Assembly: GCF_042682745.1 (NCBI RefSeq)
Contig: NZ_JBHUIO010000002.1
Location: 744,001 to 808,000 of the forward strand
Length of the DNA: 64,000 nucleotides
From: Tumebacillus_A lipolyticus
GTDB taxonomy: Bacteria; Bacillota; Bacilli; Tumebacillales; Tumebacillaceae
Direction of reading: 5' to 3'
Under the pieces are notes generated by a model. It did no database searches, was not told the origin of the DNA, and saw only the letters and a list, made by a program, of their open reading frames with translations. The position numbers were made by a program, and so were the translations under genes. This document shows positions 44,066 to 52,992 of this stretch, piece by piece. The first letter of the stretch is position 1. Every line of letters begins with the position of its first letter.

Positions 44066-45010
44066 TCATGTATCTAAAAATTCGACTTGGCTAAGCCTTG
44101 CATCTTTGCCGGTCAAGCGGCCGATGCGCGTCATCTGCGCGATGCGAGAGATCATCGCATCGACCGTCTTCGTAGAATCGTAAAATGTCTTGTAGACGGC
44201 TGGTGGCTCATAATTGGAGGTAAACAAAGTGGGGAGCTTGTTGGAAAAGCGGTAGTTGATGATCCGGAACATCTTGTCGAGCGTAAACTCATTCGCGCGC
44301 TCTTGCGCAAACTCGTCGATGGCGAGCACCGGAACTGTGCAATACTTTTCGATCACCGTCTCCATATCCTGGCCTGTCGCCGCCATCGTCCGCAACTTGT
44401 CAAAAATCGTATCTGCGCGAACGAAGATGTTCGGAATCTGCCGCTCGTCCAGCTTGTTGCAGATCGCGAGCATCAGGTGCGTCTTGCCAACCCCAGGCGA
44501 CCCGAAAATGTAGAGTCCCTTGACCGGAGCCGCCTGATCGATCAGATGGCGACGGTGGTCAAATCCGCCCGCAAACTCCATCGCCGCCGCATACAGCTCC
44601 GGATGCTTGCGCGCCTGTTCGGGAGGGAAGTTGTCAAAACGGTACTCTTTGTCGGCCAGCGTCTTTTCCGAAAATTGACTCAGGCTGGTGACCTGCTTCA
44701 TCTCCACATGTTTCAAATAGGGGTTGCAGGGGCCGATGCGAACGGTCAGCTGGTCGTTGTATAGGTCAAGGTAGTCATACAGCCCTTGCGCATCCCCAAA
44801 CTTTCCGCACTTGTCATACCCTTGACAGCTGCCGCAGATGCGCTCCTGTTTGATCAGATCGAGCAACAGGATCGCACCCCGCTTGATCGTCTCGTCGTTC
44901 ACGCCGAGCGATCGCAACTGCGGCAGACGCTCGCGAAAATAGTCTGGTGAATAGTCATACTGCCCCTTCAAACGCGCTACAGAGCCCAGTGCCGAGCCGA
45001 TGTGCTCCAT
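44066..45010 (-). CDS. dnaI: primosomal helicase loader DnaI-like
   Basis: The product has 314 aa. The N-terminal part holds CGSCQGYDKCG and a later CNPY, matching the zinc-binding domain of DnaI. The AAA+ part has Walker A GSPGVGKTH (about residue 170), Walker B VLAIDEFA, and sensor-like TLFTSN. It loads DnaC-type replicative helicase at origins and restart sites. GGAGG lies 6 nt before ATG. The usual partner dnaB (initiation) is not adjacent. Confidence 0.85.
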   Translation of the reverse strand: MEHIGSALGSVARLKGQYDYSPDYFRERLPQLRSLGVNDETIKRGAILLLDLIKQERICGSCQGYDKCGKFGDAQGLYDYLDLYNDQLTVRIGPCNPYLKHVEMKQVTSLSQFSEKTLADKEYRFDNFPPEQARKHPELYAAAMEFAGGFDHRRHLIDQAAPVKGLYIFGSPGVGKTHLMLAICNKLDERQIPNIFVRADTIFDKLRTMAATGQDMETVIEKYCTVPVLAIDEFAQERANEFTLDKMFRIINYRFSNKLPTLFTSNYEPPAVYKTFYDSTKTVDAMISRIAQMTRIGRLTGKDARLSQVEFLDT

Positions 45011-45100
45011 GCATACCCTCCTTTCTTTCCTTCACTCCGCATATCTGTACTAGCGTACCATGAGCGACCGCTCAACCTCAAGAAGCGAAATCTGCTAAGC

Positions 45101-45547
45101 TCAGGAGTAACCGACCACTTCCGCTTTGCGAACTCCCTGCAACGCCACCAAGCGCTCCAGCAGATCATCTACCGAAGCGGAGAGGTTCTCGACGCCCACC
45201 GTCATCGTCAGGTGAGCCGCTTGGCTCATCGGAATCCCCTGGTTGATCGTGATGATGTTCCCCCCGTGCTGCGCGATGTTGTTGAGCACTGCGGAGAGCA
45301 CCCCCTGCCGATGCTCAAGGATCAGCGACAGGGTGATCAGCCCACCTTGCCCCTCTTCTTCATAGAGAAAGACAAGATCTCGATATTTATAGTAAGCGGA
45401 TCGCGACAAGCCCACTTGAAGCACAGCATCGTGTACCGTTTGAGCATCACCGCGCGCCAGCATATCCTTCACCTGTACCGTCTTGATCATCGCTTCTGGC
45501 ATGATATCTTCGCCGACCAGAAAAAAGCGGCGCCGTTTCAAACTCAA
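45101..45547 (-). CDS. pheB: ACT domain protein PheB (UPF0735)
   Basis: The product has 148 aa. An N-terminal helical part contains DAVLQVGLSRSAYYKYRD (HTH-like), and an ACT domain follows (LSLILEHRQGVLSAVLNNIAQHG). This matches the UPF0735/PheB family, historically linked to phenylalanine synthesis but of uncertain role. A TTG start with GGGAGGG 8 nt upstream is used. No pheA is adjacent. Confidence 0.87.
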   Translation of the reverse strand: MSLKRRRFFLVGEDIMPEAMIKTVQVKDMLARGDAQTVHDAVLQVGLSRSAYYKYRDLVFLYEEEGQGGLITLSLILEHRQGVLSAVLNNIAQHGGNIITINQGIPMSQAAHLTMTVGVENLSASVDDLLERLVALQGVRKAEVVGYS

Positions 45548-45624
45548 CTTCGATCCCTCCCCGCCCTGATCATTACTAATCTCTATTGTATAGAATGCGA
45601 GGACTATTTAATAGCCGTCCTCGA

Positions 45625-45655
45625 CAAAAAAGGCCCTCTGACAACGCAGAGGGCT
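45625..45655 (-). terminator. terminator of asnB
   Basis: GCCCTCTG pairs with CAGAGGGC; minus tail CTTTTTTG. Confidence 0.88.
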
Positions 45656-45666
45656 TCAAGTGATGA

Positions 45667-47589
45667 TCAGTGTGTCATCTGTTGTGCATGATAGTCGCGC
45701 CGCGTCTGCACGGACGGCGGCACTTGAGGTGCGATCGTCACCGAGCGCTCGACGTAGATCTGGTGCCACATCATGAAGACGAGGATCGTCCAGACTTTGC
45801 GCGCGTTGTCACGAACTCCGTTTTTGTGATCTTCGAGCAGTTGCATCACATACTGCTTGTTGATCAGATGATCGATCGGGCTGGCATCGATCAGCTCGCG
45901 CGCCCATTGGTAGTGCTCTTTTTTCAACCAGTGGCGAGTCGGCACCGGGAAGCCGAGCTTCGGACGCTCCGCCACTTCCCGCGGCAAGATGTTGCGCACC
46001 GCTTCACGCAGCACATATTTGGTCGTGCCGTTCATCGTGCGGTAGTGCGCCGGAATCTTCGCCGCAAATTCGAACACCTCTTTGTCGAGGAAAGGCACGC
46101 GCAACTCCAGCGAGTTGGCCATCGTCATCTTGTCCGCCTTCATCAAGATATCGCCAGGCAACCACGTGTGGAAATCGACATACTGCATCTTGGTCACATC
46201 ATCATAAGCTGCGGCGCGATCATAGTGCGGCTTGGTGATGTCAAGATAGCGACGCAAGCCCAGCTGCTCCGGATTCAGGCGAACAAATTCCTCTTTCATC
46301 TGTTCACCGAAGATGAAGGCGTTGCCGACGAAGCGCTCTTGCAACGTTTTGCCGCCGCGCATGAAGAAGGAGCGTCCGCGCATGCCTTCTGGGAACTTCT
46401 CAGCGAGCGCCCCAAGGCTGCGGCGCATCGACATCGGCAAGTAGTCGAACATCTTCAGGGACAGCGGTTCGCGATAGATCGTATACCCGCCAAACACTTC
46501 GTCCGCCCCTTCGCCGGAGAGGACGACTGTGATGTAATGGCTGGCCAGCTCGGCGACAAAGTAGAGTGCGATCGCGGAAGGGTCAGCGATCGGTTCGTCT
46601 TGCTGGAACATCAAGCGCGGCAACACATCTAAATACTCTTGCGCGGTGATGATCGTGTCCCGATGCTCGGTGCCGAGGATGCGAGCAGTCTCGCGGGCGT
46701 ATCCGATCTCCGACTGTCCTCCCGCCCCTTCAAAACCGACGGTGAACGTCTTGACCTGCTCCAGCTCTTTCAGCAGAGCGACGATCGTCGAAGAGTCGAC
46801 CCCGGAGGAGAGAAACGCACCGCGCGGCACCTCGGAGTTCATGTGCATTTTTACAGAGTTGCGCAAAATATCCTGGGTGCCTTCAATATAGTAAGACAAT
46901 GGCTTGTCTTCCGGCTCAAACGCAAGATCCCAGTAGCGTTCGATCTTCCATTTGCCGCCTTTGATCAGCATGTAGTGTGCAGCTGGGAGCTTATAGATGC
47001 CGCTAAACATGGTCAGCGGATCTGGCGCATACTGAAAGGTCAGATAGTTCCAAAACGACTCCGGATTGACCTCGCGCTTCACGCCTGGCACTTCCAAAAG
47101 CGACTTGATCTCCGACCCCCAGACGATGCTCTCATCCGTCTCCGTGTAATAGCAGGGCTTGATCCCGAAATGGTCGCGGGCGATCAACACCGTGTCGTTT
47201 TTCGTATCGCAGATCGCGAAGGAGAACATTCCGCGCAGTTCTTTGACGCAGTCCACACCTTTTTCTTCATAAAGATGGACGATCACCTCGGTGTCAGCTT
47301 CTGTCTGAAACTGATGCCCGCGATCCAACAGCCATTTTCGCAACTCCTGATAGTTGTAGATCTCACCGTTGAAGGAGATCCACACCGTGCCGTCCTCATT
47401 GGACATCGGCTGATGGCCGCCTTCCACGTCGATGATCGACAAGCGGCGGAATCCAAGTCCGACCGGCCCGAGATATTGCATGCCCGAATCGTCCGGCCCG
47501 CGGTGGACGATCTGATCGGCCATTCGCTCCAGCACGGAGCGGTCTGCCCCATATCCTGTTTTATTGTACATTCCGACGATGCCACACAT
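45667..47589 (-). CDS. asnB: asparagine synthase (glutamine-hydrolysing)
   Basis: The product has 640 aa. MCGIVG places the nucleophile Cys2 of the glutaminase domain (about 1-200). The synthetase domain has the PP-loop LSSGVDSSTI and SGEGADEVFGGY. It amidates aspartate using glutamine and ATP. The length and ending fit Bacillus AsnB/AsnO types; a role in peptidoglycan amidation, known for some paralogues, cannot be excluded. Transcribed alone, with terminator. Confidence 0.96.
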   Translation of the reverse strand: MCGIVGMYNKTGYGADRSVLERMADQIVHRGPDDSGMQYLGPVGLGFRRLSIIDVEGGHQPMSNEDGTVWISFNGEIYNYQELRKWLLDRGHQFQTEADTEVIVHLYEEKGVDCVKELRGMFSFAICDTKNDTVLIARDHFGIKPCYYTETDESIVWGSEIKSLLEVPGVKREVNPESFWNYLTFQYAPDPLTMFSGIYKLPAAHYMLIKGGKWKIERYWDLAFEPEDKPLSYYIEGTQDILRNSVKMHMNSEVPRGAFLSSGVDSSTIVALLKELEQVKTFTVGFEGAGGQSEIGYARETARILGTEHRDTIITAQEYLDVLPRLMFQQDEPIADPSAIALYFVAELASHYITVVLSGEGADEVFGGYTIYREPLSLKMFDYLPMSMRRSLGALAEKFPEGMRGRSFFMRGGKTLQERFVGNAFIFGEQMKEEFVRLNPEQLGLRRYLDITKPHYDRAAAYDDVTKMQYVDFHTWLPGDILMKADKMTMANSLELRVPFLDKEVFEFAAKIPAHYRTMNGTTKYVLREAVRNILPREVAERPKLGFPVPTRHWLKKEHYQWARELIDASPIDHLINKQYVMQLLEDHKNGVRDNARKVWTILVFMMWHQIYVERSVTIAPQVPPSVQTRRDYHAQQMTH

Positions 47590-47673
47590 GTATGTAAAAC
47601 CTCGCTTTCCGTTTCGAAGACGATGTCAATTCACAGCAGAACTATTCAAGTGTAGACTCTTTCATTCTGCTCG

Positions 47674-48192
47674 TCAATGTGAAGAAATAGACAGATTCTG
47701 CTTGATTTCAGCGATGATCGACTCTACGGAGCGATCAGTTGTAGCAACCGTCAGATTCGCAAAATCGTACAAACCTGCTCGCTTGCGCATCAACTCGGTC
47801 ACTCGCTCCTTCAGATCGCTTTCGCTTTGCAAGAGCGGTCGGCTGCGATCCTGTTCGACGCGGCGGACGATCTCCTCGGGCGATGCACTCAGCGCGACCA
47901 CATAGCCGGACTGCTGCATCAACTGCCGATTCGCCTGCTTTAGCACCACTCCGCCACCCGTTGTGATCACCGACTTGGGGAGACGGGAAAGCTCTGACAA
48001 CACCGCCGCTTCCACCTGCCGGAAATAGGCTTCCCCCTTCGACGCAAACAGTTGGGAGATCTCCATTCCTTCCCGCTTCACAATCTCTTGATCGCTATCG
48101 TAGAACGCATACTTGAGCTCATTCGCCAAGGCGAGACCGACCGTCGTCTTGCCCGTCCCCATAAAGCCGATCAAAAAGAGTCGCTCTTGCAT
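47674..48192 (-). CDS. aroK: shikimate kinase
   Basis: The product has 172 aa. Walker A GFMGTGKTTVG, the shikimate site DSDQEIVKREG, GGGVVLK and the lid with RPLL are present. It phosphorylates shikimate in chorismate synthesis; aroQ of the same pathway lies 14 kb away. GGAGG lies 8 nt before ATG 48192. Confidence 0.94.
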   Translation of the reverse strand: MQERLFLIGFMGTGKTTVGLALANELKYAFYDSDQEIVKREGMEISQLFASKGEAYFRQVEAAVLSELSRLPKSVITTGGGVVLKQANRQLMQQSGYVVALSASPEEIVRRVEQDRSRPLLQSESDLKERVTELMRKRAGLYDFANLTVATTDRSVESIIAEIKQNLSISSH

Positions 48193-48333
48193 ATGATTCG
48201 CCTCCTGCCTTCTTTTTTTGGACTCATCATAATATGACGCAGACGATCATACAACCGTCACAACAATTCGAGTAAAATGTTACGCGTTTTGTAAGAATAC
48301 GGGGAGAAAAACGAATTGATTTCGGTTGACATA

Positions 48334-48342
48334 TGATACAAT
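48334..48342 (+). promoter_or_regulatory. extended -10 promoter of the small membrane protein gene
   Basis: TGATACAAT lies about 35 nt before the ATG at 48377. A TTGACA nearby is too close to serve as its -35. Confidence 0.45.
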
Positions 48343-48376
48343 GAAAGTGAAATAACTCACAAGGAGACGATGCATC

Positions 48377-48583
48377 ATGTGGGCAGATTTTCTGTATTGG
48401 ATGACCACCGCCACAGTCTGGGATTGGGTCTGGCATATCGTAGCGGTTGTCTTGGCGCTGTACTTCAGCGTACCAGGTTTGTGGTGGCCATATGTGGAGA
48501 AATATATGAAGAAGAAAAAAGAGCGTGAAGCTGCTCTGATGGCTGAACAGCAGAAGCAAGCGGAGCTTGTGAAAGGCAAATGA
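48377..48583 (+). CDS. small Trp-rich membrane protein, unknown
   Basis: The product has 68 aa. The first 40 residues are hydrophobic with six to seven Trp (WADFLYWM, WDWVWH, PGLWWPY), then a basic run KYMKKKKER and a charged tail predict a cytoplasmic C-terminus. AAGGAGACG precedes ATG 48377 and a promoter is visible. I do not recognise the family; real coding is supported by the ribosome site and amphiphilic pattern. Confidence 0.65.
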   Translation: MWADFLYWMTTATVWDWVWHIVAVVLALYFSVPGLWWPYVEKYMKKKKEREAALMAEQQKQAELVKGK

Positions 48584-49279
48584 TGCGTGTGGCAGTTCTG
48601 CCACCCTGTTGCTCAAGTACAAGTATGATGATGTTGAACTCATTCATTTCTAGAACACGATTGTCTACATGTACCGCTAGCAGCAACGCAAGCTCTTTTG
48701 ATGTCTGTTCTTCAGTACGTCCTTATTGACACCTCTTTATCCTTTCGAACGAGTTAGCTCGCAGGGCCCAGTCCTGCACGATGCCTTTCAAATCGGTCGC
48801 TACCCCGTTTGCACGGAGAGATCTCTTTGTGCATGCCGGCTTCTATTGAGCGGTCTTGCGAAGAGCGACTGGCAGCTCGAACGCTCGTCGCTAGCAGACT
48901 CGCCGTCCTGTGATGAAAACGAATCGTGGTTTATATCGGTGTGCAGTGCATTACCTTCTTCACGGGATGCGCTTCACGCCGTTTTTTTTGCCAAACGGTC
49001 CTTCTGACTTCCTTCTGACTACAATCACTGCACTTTTATCTGCCTTCATGTTTGCAGACATAGATCCCGTTCAGACGAATGGGGTCTTGCTTATGTTCAT
49101 CTCTTTATTCGGAAGAGTATGGGCTGATCTCGCTTCGAACGGGCACGATCAGAATTGCAGGTACTAGATTTTCACATCAAGTACAGATAGCTCATTTTGC
49201 TCTCAGCGTAAACCAAGCTTTGAACCAAGCTAGTCTGCCAAGCATATGATACAACATACTAAGGTTGGGAGTGGATCAA
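48584..49279. other. gene-poor stretch of about 700 nt
   Basis: No ORF here combines a ribosome site, typical codon use and plausible protein pattern; the longest (48726-49007, plus) has low-complexity, unconvincing sequence. No tRNA, repeat array or IS end is seen. Near 49250-49270, CATATGATACAACATACTAA just before the YjcZ gene may contain a sporulation-type -10, but I cannot assign a sigma factor. Confidence 0.5.
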
Positions 49280-49387
49280 ATGGACGGACTTTATGGAGGC
49301 TTTACCCGTTGGGCTGTGGTGTTTCTAATCATTTTCGTTCTTTTCCTGTTGCTTGTGCCAGGCGTGGGAGTCGATGGCGGGTATTAG
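49280..49387 (+). CDS. YjcZ family small sporulation protein
   Basis: The product has 35 aa, MDGLYGGFTRWAVVFL and a hydrophobic helix ending LLLVPGVGVDGGY. The Gly/Tyr-rich N-terminus, FxxWAVVFLIIFVLFLLLVPG helix and short acidic-Gly tail match YjcZ-type proteins of spore formers. GGGAGTGG lies 5 nt before ATG. A paralogue lies convergently at 49666. Confidence 0.85.
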   Translation: MDGLYGGFTRWAVVFLIIFVLFLLLVPGVGVDGGY

Positions 49388-49455
49388 GTCGTGCCTCCGA
49401 TACGCTCGCCTAGATTCATGAGAAGGCGATGAGGATTTTCATCAATACCTCCATG

Positions 49456-49489
49456 AAACGGTAACCGATCGCGGTTGCCGTTCTTTTTT
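49456..49489 (+). terminator. terminator of the first YjcZ-like gene
   Basis: AACGGtAACC pairs with GGTTgCCGTT; plus tail CTTTTTTATT. Confidence 0.75.
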
Positions 49490-49547
49490 ATTCGCTGCTC
49501 GATAAGATTTCAATTCAACGTGCTCTCCGTTGTTTCTTTGGAACGAT

Positions 49548-49577
49548 CAAAAAGGCAGAGCCAATTGCTCTGCCTTG
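49548..49577 (-). terminator. terminator of the second YjcZ-like gene
   Basis: AAGGCAGAGC pairs with GCTCTGCCTT; minus tail TTTTTGATC. Confidence 0.75.
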
Positions 49578-49665
49578 CAGTTCCCTGCCTATTCGATCGT
49601 CTTTCCGCTCGTTCGATTCTGACAAACATCAGAACCTCCACGCGCGTCCCTGTTCAACTCAGACT

Positions 49666-49770
49666 TTAGTATACGCCGCCATCAGCACCTGGCATGATCA
49701 GGAGAAACAGCACAAAGATGATCAGAAAGACAACGGCCCACCGGGTGAAACCACCAAATTGTCCGTACAC
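49666..49770 (-). CDS. YjcZ family small sporulation protein (paralogue)
   Basis: The product has 34 aa (GTG start), MYGQFGGFTRWAVVFL then a helix ending LLIMPGADGGVY. It shares the GGFTRWAVVFLIIFVLFLL core with the protein at 49280 and is read in the opposite direction, towards it. AAAAAGGAGGG lies 8 nt before GTG. The pair looks like an inverted duplication. Confidence 0.85.
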   Translation of the reverse strand: MYGQFGGFTRWAVVFLIIFVLFLLIMPGADGGVY

Positions 49771-49940
49771 GTCAGTTCCCTCCTTTTTCGTTTCTTCAAC
49801 AAGTTATGCGATTGCATTTCTAGTTGGAAAGGCTAATGTGCGAACCAACCTCGATTCCCAGTAAAAAGGGCACTCGCGATGGATGAGACTCGGAGCTTAA
49901 CAGGTATGTTCACCCACGCTTCGTTCGATCGGTGCGGACG

Positions 49941-49985
49941 CAAAACGGCCCGTCATTCGGCGCAACTGAGCGTCATGACGAGCCT
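49941..49985 (-). terminator. terminator of the comG operon
   Basis: GGCtCGTCAT pairs with ATGACGgGCC, followed on minus by GTTTTG; it lies about 20 nt after the last comG gene. Confidence 0.7.
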
Positions 49986-50002
49986 TTCTGAGCAGCAAAA
50001 GA

Positions 50003-50332
50003 TCATTCGGACGAACGCCAAACGATCGTTTTGCGCTCGATGATCTTTCCGATCTTCCCGACCGCTTCGATGTTCACCACACCGTTTTGCTCAAATACGC
50101 GCATGCTGTAGGTGCCAGACCCGAGTTCAACATCGAACCGATCACCCCGCCAGTTCGGGTCTGCTGACAGTTGAAACTGCGCTTCGATGACCGCAGCTTC
50201 CGCTAGGTAAAAAGCTTGGTCGGAACGATACAGCTTGGTGGTAAGCTGGAAGTCCTGAGAGGTGAGCGTGAGTTGTACACCGAGGAGAAGCAAGGTCAAG
50301 AGGAGCACGGAGAGGGAAAGCATAAGCTTCAC
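50003..50332 (-). CDS. comGG: ComGG-like competence pilus protein
   Basis: The product has 109 aa with one N-terminal hydrophobic segment (VLLLTLLLLGVQLTL) and DQAFYLAEAAVIEAQF, which resembles PilX-type minor pilins and ComGG. There is no prepilin peptidase motif, as known for ComGG. GTG 50332 overlaps the comGF stop (GTGA); a longer reading from 50353 is possible. Name rests on position as the last gene of the operon. Confidence 0.7.
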   Translation of the reverse strand: MKLMLSLSVLLLTLLLLGVQLTLTSQDFQLTTKLYRSDQAFYLAEAAVIEAQFQLSADPNWRGDRFDVELGSGTYSMRVFEQNGVVNIEAVGKIGKIIERKTIVWRSSE

Positions 50333-50781
50333 AGCGCGCTTCGCCTCCCCCACCAGGTCTGCCGAACATCATCCAGCGTGATCGACAGAATTCTCCCACC
50401 CTGTTCCAGATCAAATCGGCAGATGGTGATCGCAGTTGCGAGGACGGTCGACCCTCCCCCCACTTCTTCGCGAAGCAGATTGCCGGCTGACGACAGTTGA
50501 TAGCGGATCGTACGCCCTTCGCCGTCATGAAGAGCCAGACCGTTCGACAGCTGCAAAAAATCCCCACCGCTCCGAACGTCTGCACCGATTCGATGCAAGG
50601 CGATCGTCGTCTGTTGACGCGTCTCCATTCGCTCTGCCATCTGCTGCCACTGTGCGGTGAGCGCGATCAGCCAAGCGGCGATCAAGGGGAGGAGCATGCC
50701 TGCTACAGACAGAGCGATCACAAGTTCTAACAATGTAGTGCCTCGTTGATCAAAGATGTAGCGTCGCCCACGTTTGCGCAT
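50329..50781 (-). CDS. comGF: ComGF-like minor pseudopilin
   Basis: The product has 150 aa. DQRGTTLLELVIALSV is a type IV prepilin leader (cleavage after Gly, Glu at +5), with Thr instead of Phe at +1. GGAAGGAGG lies before ATG 50781. It overlaps comGE by 32 nt. It should be a minor component of the transformation pilus. Confidence 0.75.
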   Translation of the reverse strand: MRKRGRRYIFDQRGTTLLELVIALSVAGMLLPLIAAWLIALTAQWQQMAERMETRQQTTIALHRIGADVRSGGDFLQLSNGLALHDGEGRTIRYQLSSAGNLLREEVGGGSTVLATAITICRFDLEQGGRILSITLDDVRQTWWGRRSAL

Positions 50782-51103
50782 GCGTGCGACCTCCTTCCAA
50801 CCAAGAGTAGGTGAGCACAACGCGGTAGATCTGTCCCTCCCGCTCGACGAGCAAGCGCTCTTCGACGCTTACCCCCTGTATCTCCAACTCGTTCGTCCGC
50901 TCGACAGTTGCGATGCTTTGAGCTTCCCCGATCCGCTCCATCTGCGAAACGGCGATGCGGGACACGAGAAAATGAAGTTCGGACTGCCGCTCTTGGCGGA
51001 TGCTCGCATGCCAAAGCGCAGTTGCGAGCATGATGGTGAGCGATACGATCGTCACGGCGCAAAGAGCTTCCAACAGCACAAATCCTCGCTCCGACCTGCT
51101 CAT
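50750..51103 (-). CDS. comGE: ComGE-like minor pseudopilin
   Basis: The product has 117 aa. SERGFVLLEALCAVTIV is a canonical prepilin leader. ATG 51103 overlaps the comGD stop by 1 nt (TGATG); the longer upstream reading lies over comGD. Name by order in the operon. Confidence 0.75.
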   Translation of the reverse strand: MSRSERGFVLLEALCAVTIVSLTIMLATALWHASIRQERQSELHFLVSRIAVSQMERIGEAQSIATVERTNELEIQGVSVEERLLVEREGQIYRVVLTYSWLEGGRTHAQTWATLHL

Positions 51104-51555
51104 CACCTCATCCCTCCAAAGACCGCATGACCGGAGATCGGAAATATTTTCACTTCCGCCTGCTGCCCGAGCTGGTTGATCAAGCGAATGTTCCCGCTTC
51201 CGACCGCTCGCTGCCGACCGTAGCGCAACGTTTCCACCGTGGATTCGATGTACCCGAGACGATAGGCGATCCGCTCCGACATCCGTTTTTGCCAGCGAAA
51301 CACACCAGACTCCCATCTGCTGTAACGGGGTGAAAAGCGATTGAATCTCAACTCTTGCTCGCCATGTTCGACCCACGCCGAAACTTGCGCACTGCGGATG
51401 TCAGACACGATCTCCCTGCTGCTCCCCTCCAACTCATAGTGCTGGTACACCCTGCCGAGCACAGGAAGCACAGCGGCCAACATCACGCTGAGAATCGAGA
51501 TGACGATCATCAGTTCCAACAAGGTGTGTCCTCGCTGTCCCCATCTGGCAGTCAT
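51103..51555 (-). CDS. comGD: ComGD-like minor pseudopilin
   Basis: The product has 150 aa. GQRGHTLLELMIVISILSVM is the prepilin leader; +1 is His, not Phe. A GspH-like beta-rich C-terminus follows. It overlaps comGC (ATGA) and comGE. Confidence 0.8.
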   Translation of the reverse strand: MTARWGQRGHTLLELMIVISILSVMLAAVLPVLGRVYQHYELEGSSREIVSDIRSAQVSAWVEHGEQELRFNRFSPRYSRWESGVFRWQKRMSERIAYRLGYIESTVETLRYGRQRAVGSGNIRLINQLGQQAEVKIFPISGHAVFGGMR

Positions 51556-51926
51556 CGTCCGAGCGCTCCGTGCTCCGAGCAGGTCAGCTCAACCGTTTTG
51601 CCGTCTGCTGCCAACTCGATCTGATAGGCTCCCCCGCTTGGACAGGATGGCTTCGACTGCAAATAACCTCGATCGACCATCGCCATGAATCGCTCCTCAG
51701 CTGATGAACCTGTCGGATACCCATTTTCGATCAGCATATAGTTTTCCAGTTGGGCGCGCACCAAGCGCTGATTGCCCTCACAGGTGACCTTCTGCGCTTT
51801 CTCGCCCGTGCCGCGCAGGTTGGGCAAGGCGATGGCGATCAAGACGGAGATGACAAACACGACCACCGCGAGCTCGATCAGGGTGAACCCTTGTTGTCCG
51901 CGCCACAGCTTCCACAGCTTGTTCAT
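51552..51926 (-). CDS. comGC: major competence pseudopilin ComGC
   Basis: The product has 124 aa. QQGFTLIELAVVVFVISVL is a perfect prepilin leader, followed by IAIALPNL, the typical ComGC helix. A Cys pair near the C-terminus (C-x-n-C at PSCPS and LTCSE) could form a disulfide. It is the major pilus subunit for DNA uptake. It lies 43 nt after comGB. Confidence 0.9.
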   Translation of the reverse strand: MNKLWKLWRGQQGFTLIELAVVVFVISVLIAIALPNLRGTGEKAQKVTCEGNQRLVRAQLENYMLIENGYPTGSSAEERFMAMVDRGYLQSKPSCPSGGAYQIELAADGKTVELTCSEHGALGR

Positions 51927-51969
51927 CGACAGCCCATCCTCTCACGATTCAATTTTGTATGAAATTGTC

Positions 51970-52992
51970 TTAGATCGCTCTGATCAGGTCGAGCATCGGC
52001 CAGAGCATCAACAGGGTCACCAGCCCGACCATGCCTCCCGCGATCAGGAGCAAGATCGGCTCCAAACATTTGCTCACCAGCGCCATCATCGCTTTGCGCT
52101 GATCGGATAAGTCTCGCTCCAGCGAAAGCAGCGCGCGACCAAGATCTCCTGTGACCTCAGCCACCCCGACCGCATGCGCGAGCGCCGAGTCGAACCGTTC
52201 GCACAGAACTGCCTCTCCAAGTGAGCTCCCGCTTGATACCCGCTCGCGAATCCGCAAGCAAGCACCGCGATTCTCCACGTGCAGAGGCAACCGTTCCTGT
52301 ATCTGCAACGCCTGCAAAAGCGACACCCCGCCGTCGAGCAGCAGCCCGAGCGTCGCGACCCACTCGTGCGTACGCTCCACGAGCAGCAGACGGCGCAGAA
52401 AAGGCACTCTCCGCAGCAGCCGCACACCGGAAAAAGTGCCCACGTCCTTCCATCTCTTCTTCCACATGAACAGGCTGGCAACGATCAGCGCGCTCGCCAG
52501 CACCAGTTGGGGAAACGATGCGCTCAGGCTGAACAACACCTGTGCCATCCCCTCTACTTGAAGCCCCAATCCTGCATACAGATCGGCAAATCGCGGAACG
52601 ACCACCGTGAACAGAAACAGGGACAAAAAGGTCAGCACAACCCCGACCAACAGCGGGTACAGCATCGCCTGCCTGCGCTCTCGTCGCCAGCTGACTTGCA
52701 TCGTGCAATAGTCGGACGACCGAAACAGGCTTCCGGCAAGATCGCCAGCATGTTCGCCAATTTCGACCAGCGCTTGCATCATCAGCGGCGCTCGCTTGCT
52801 CTTCAGCAAGCTGGACAGCGAATGTCCGGCCTGCAAACTCGCTTGCAGGTCGGGAATCCAGACTCGCTCCTTCGAACCGCCTCGCTCAACCAGCGCGGAG
52901 AGCGCTTCGAGCAGAGGAATTCCGCCTTCCAAAAGCAACGCCAGCCTTCTGGCGAAAGCGCCCCAATCGGCAACCTGCAGCCGTCTGCTCAT
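51970..52992 (-). CDS. comGB: type II secretion F-like assembly platform ComGB
   Basis: The product has 340 aa. Two GspF repeats with hydrophobic segments near 110-135, 160-180 and 310-335; motifs LLEGGIPLLEALSAL and LLLDGGVSLLQALQI mark each repeat. It is the membrane platform of the competence pilus. ATG overlaps the comGA stop. Confidence 0.9.
   Translation of the reverse strand: MSRRLQVADWGAFARRLALLLEGGIPLLEALSALVERGGSKERVWIPDLQASLQAGHSLSSLLKSKRAPLMMQALVEIGEHAGDLAGSLFRSSDYCTMQVSWRRERRQAMLYPLLVGVVLTFLSLFLFTVVVPRFADLYAGLGLQVEGMAQVLFSLSASFPQLVLASALIVASLFMWKKRWKDVGTFSGVRLLRRVPFLRRLLLVERTHEWVATLGLLLDGGVSLLQALQIQERLPLHVENRGACLRIRERVSSGSSLGEAVLCERFDSALAHAVGVAEVTGDLGRALLSLERDLSDQRKAMMALVSKCLEPILLLIAGGMVGLVTLLMLWPMLDLIRAI

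Noticed and set aside
48726..49167. Two overlapping plus-strand ORFs of 93 and 85 aa in the gene-poor stretch.
   Set aside because: No ribosome site and no recognisable pattern; composition unlike real genes here.
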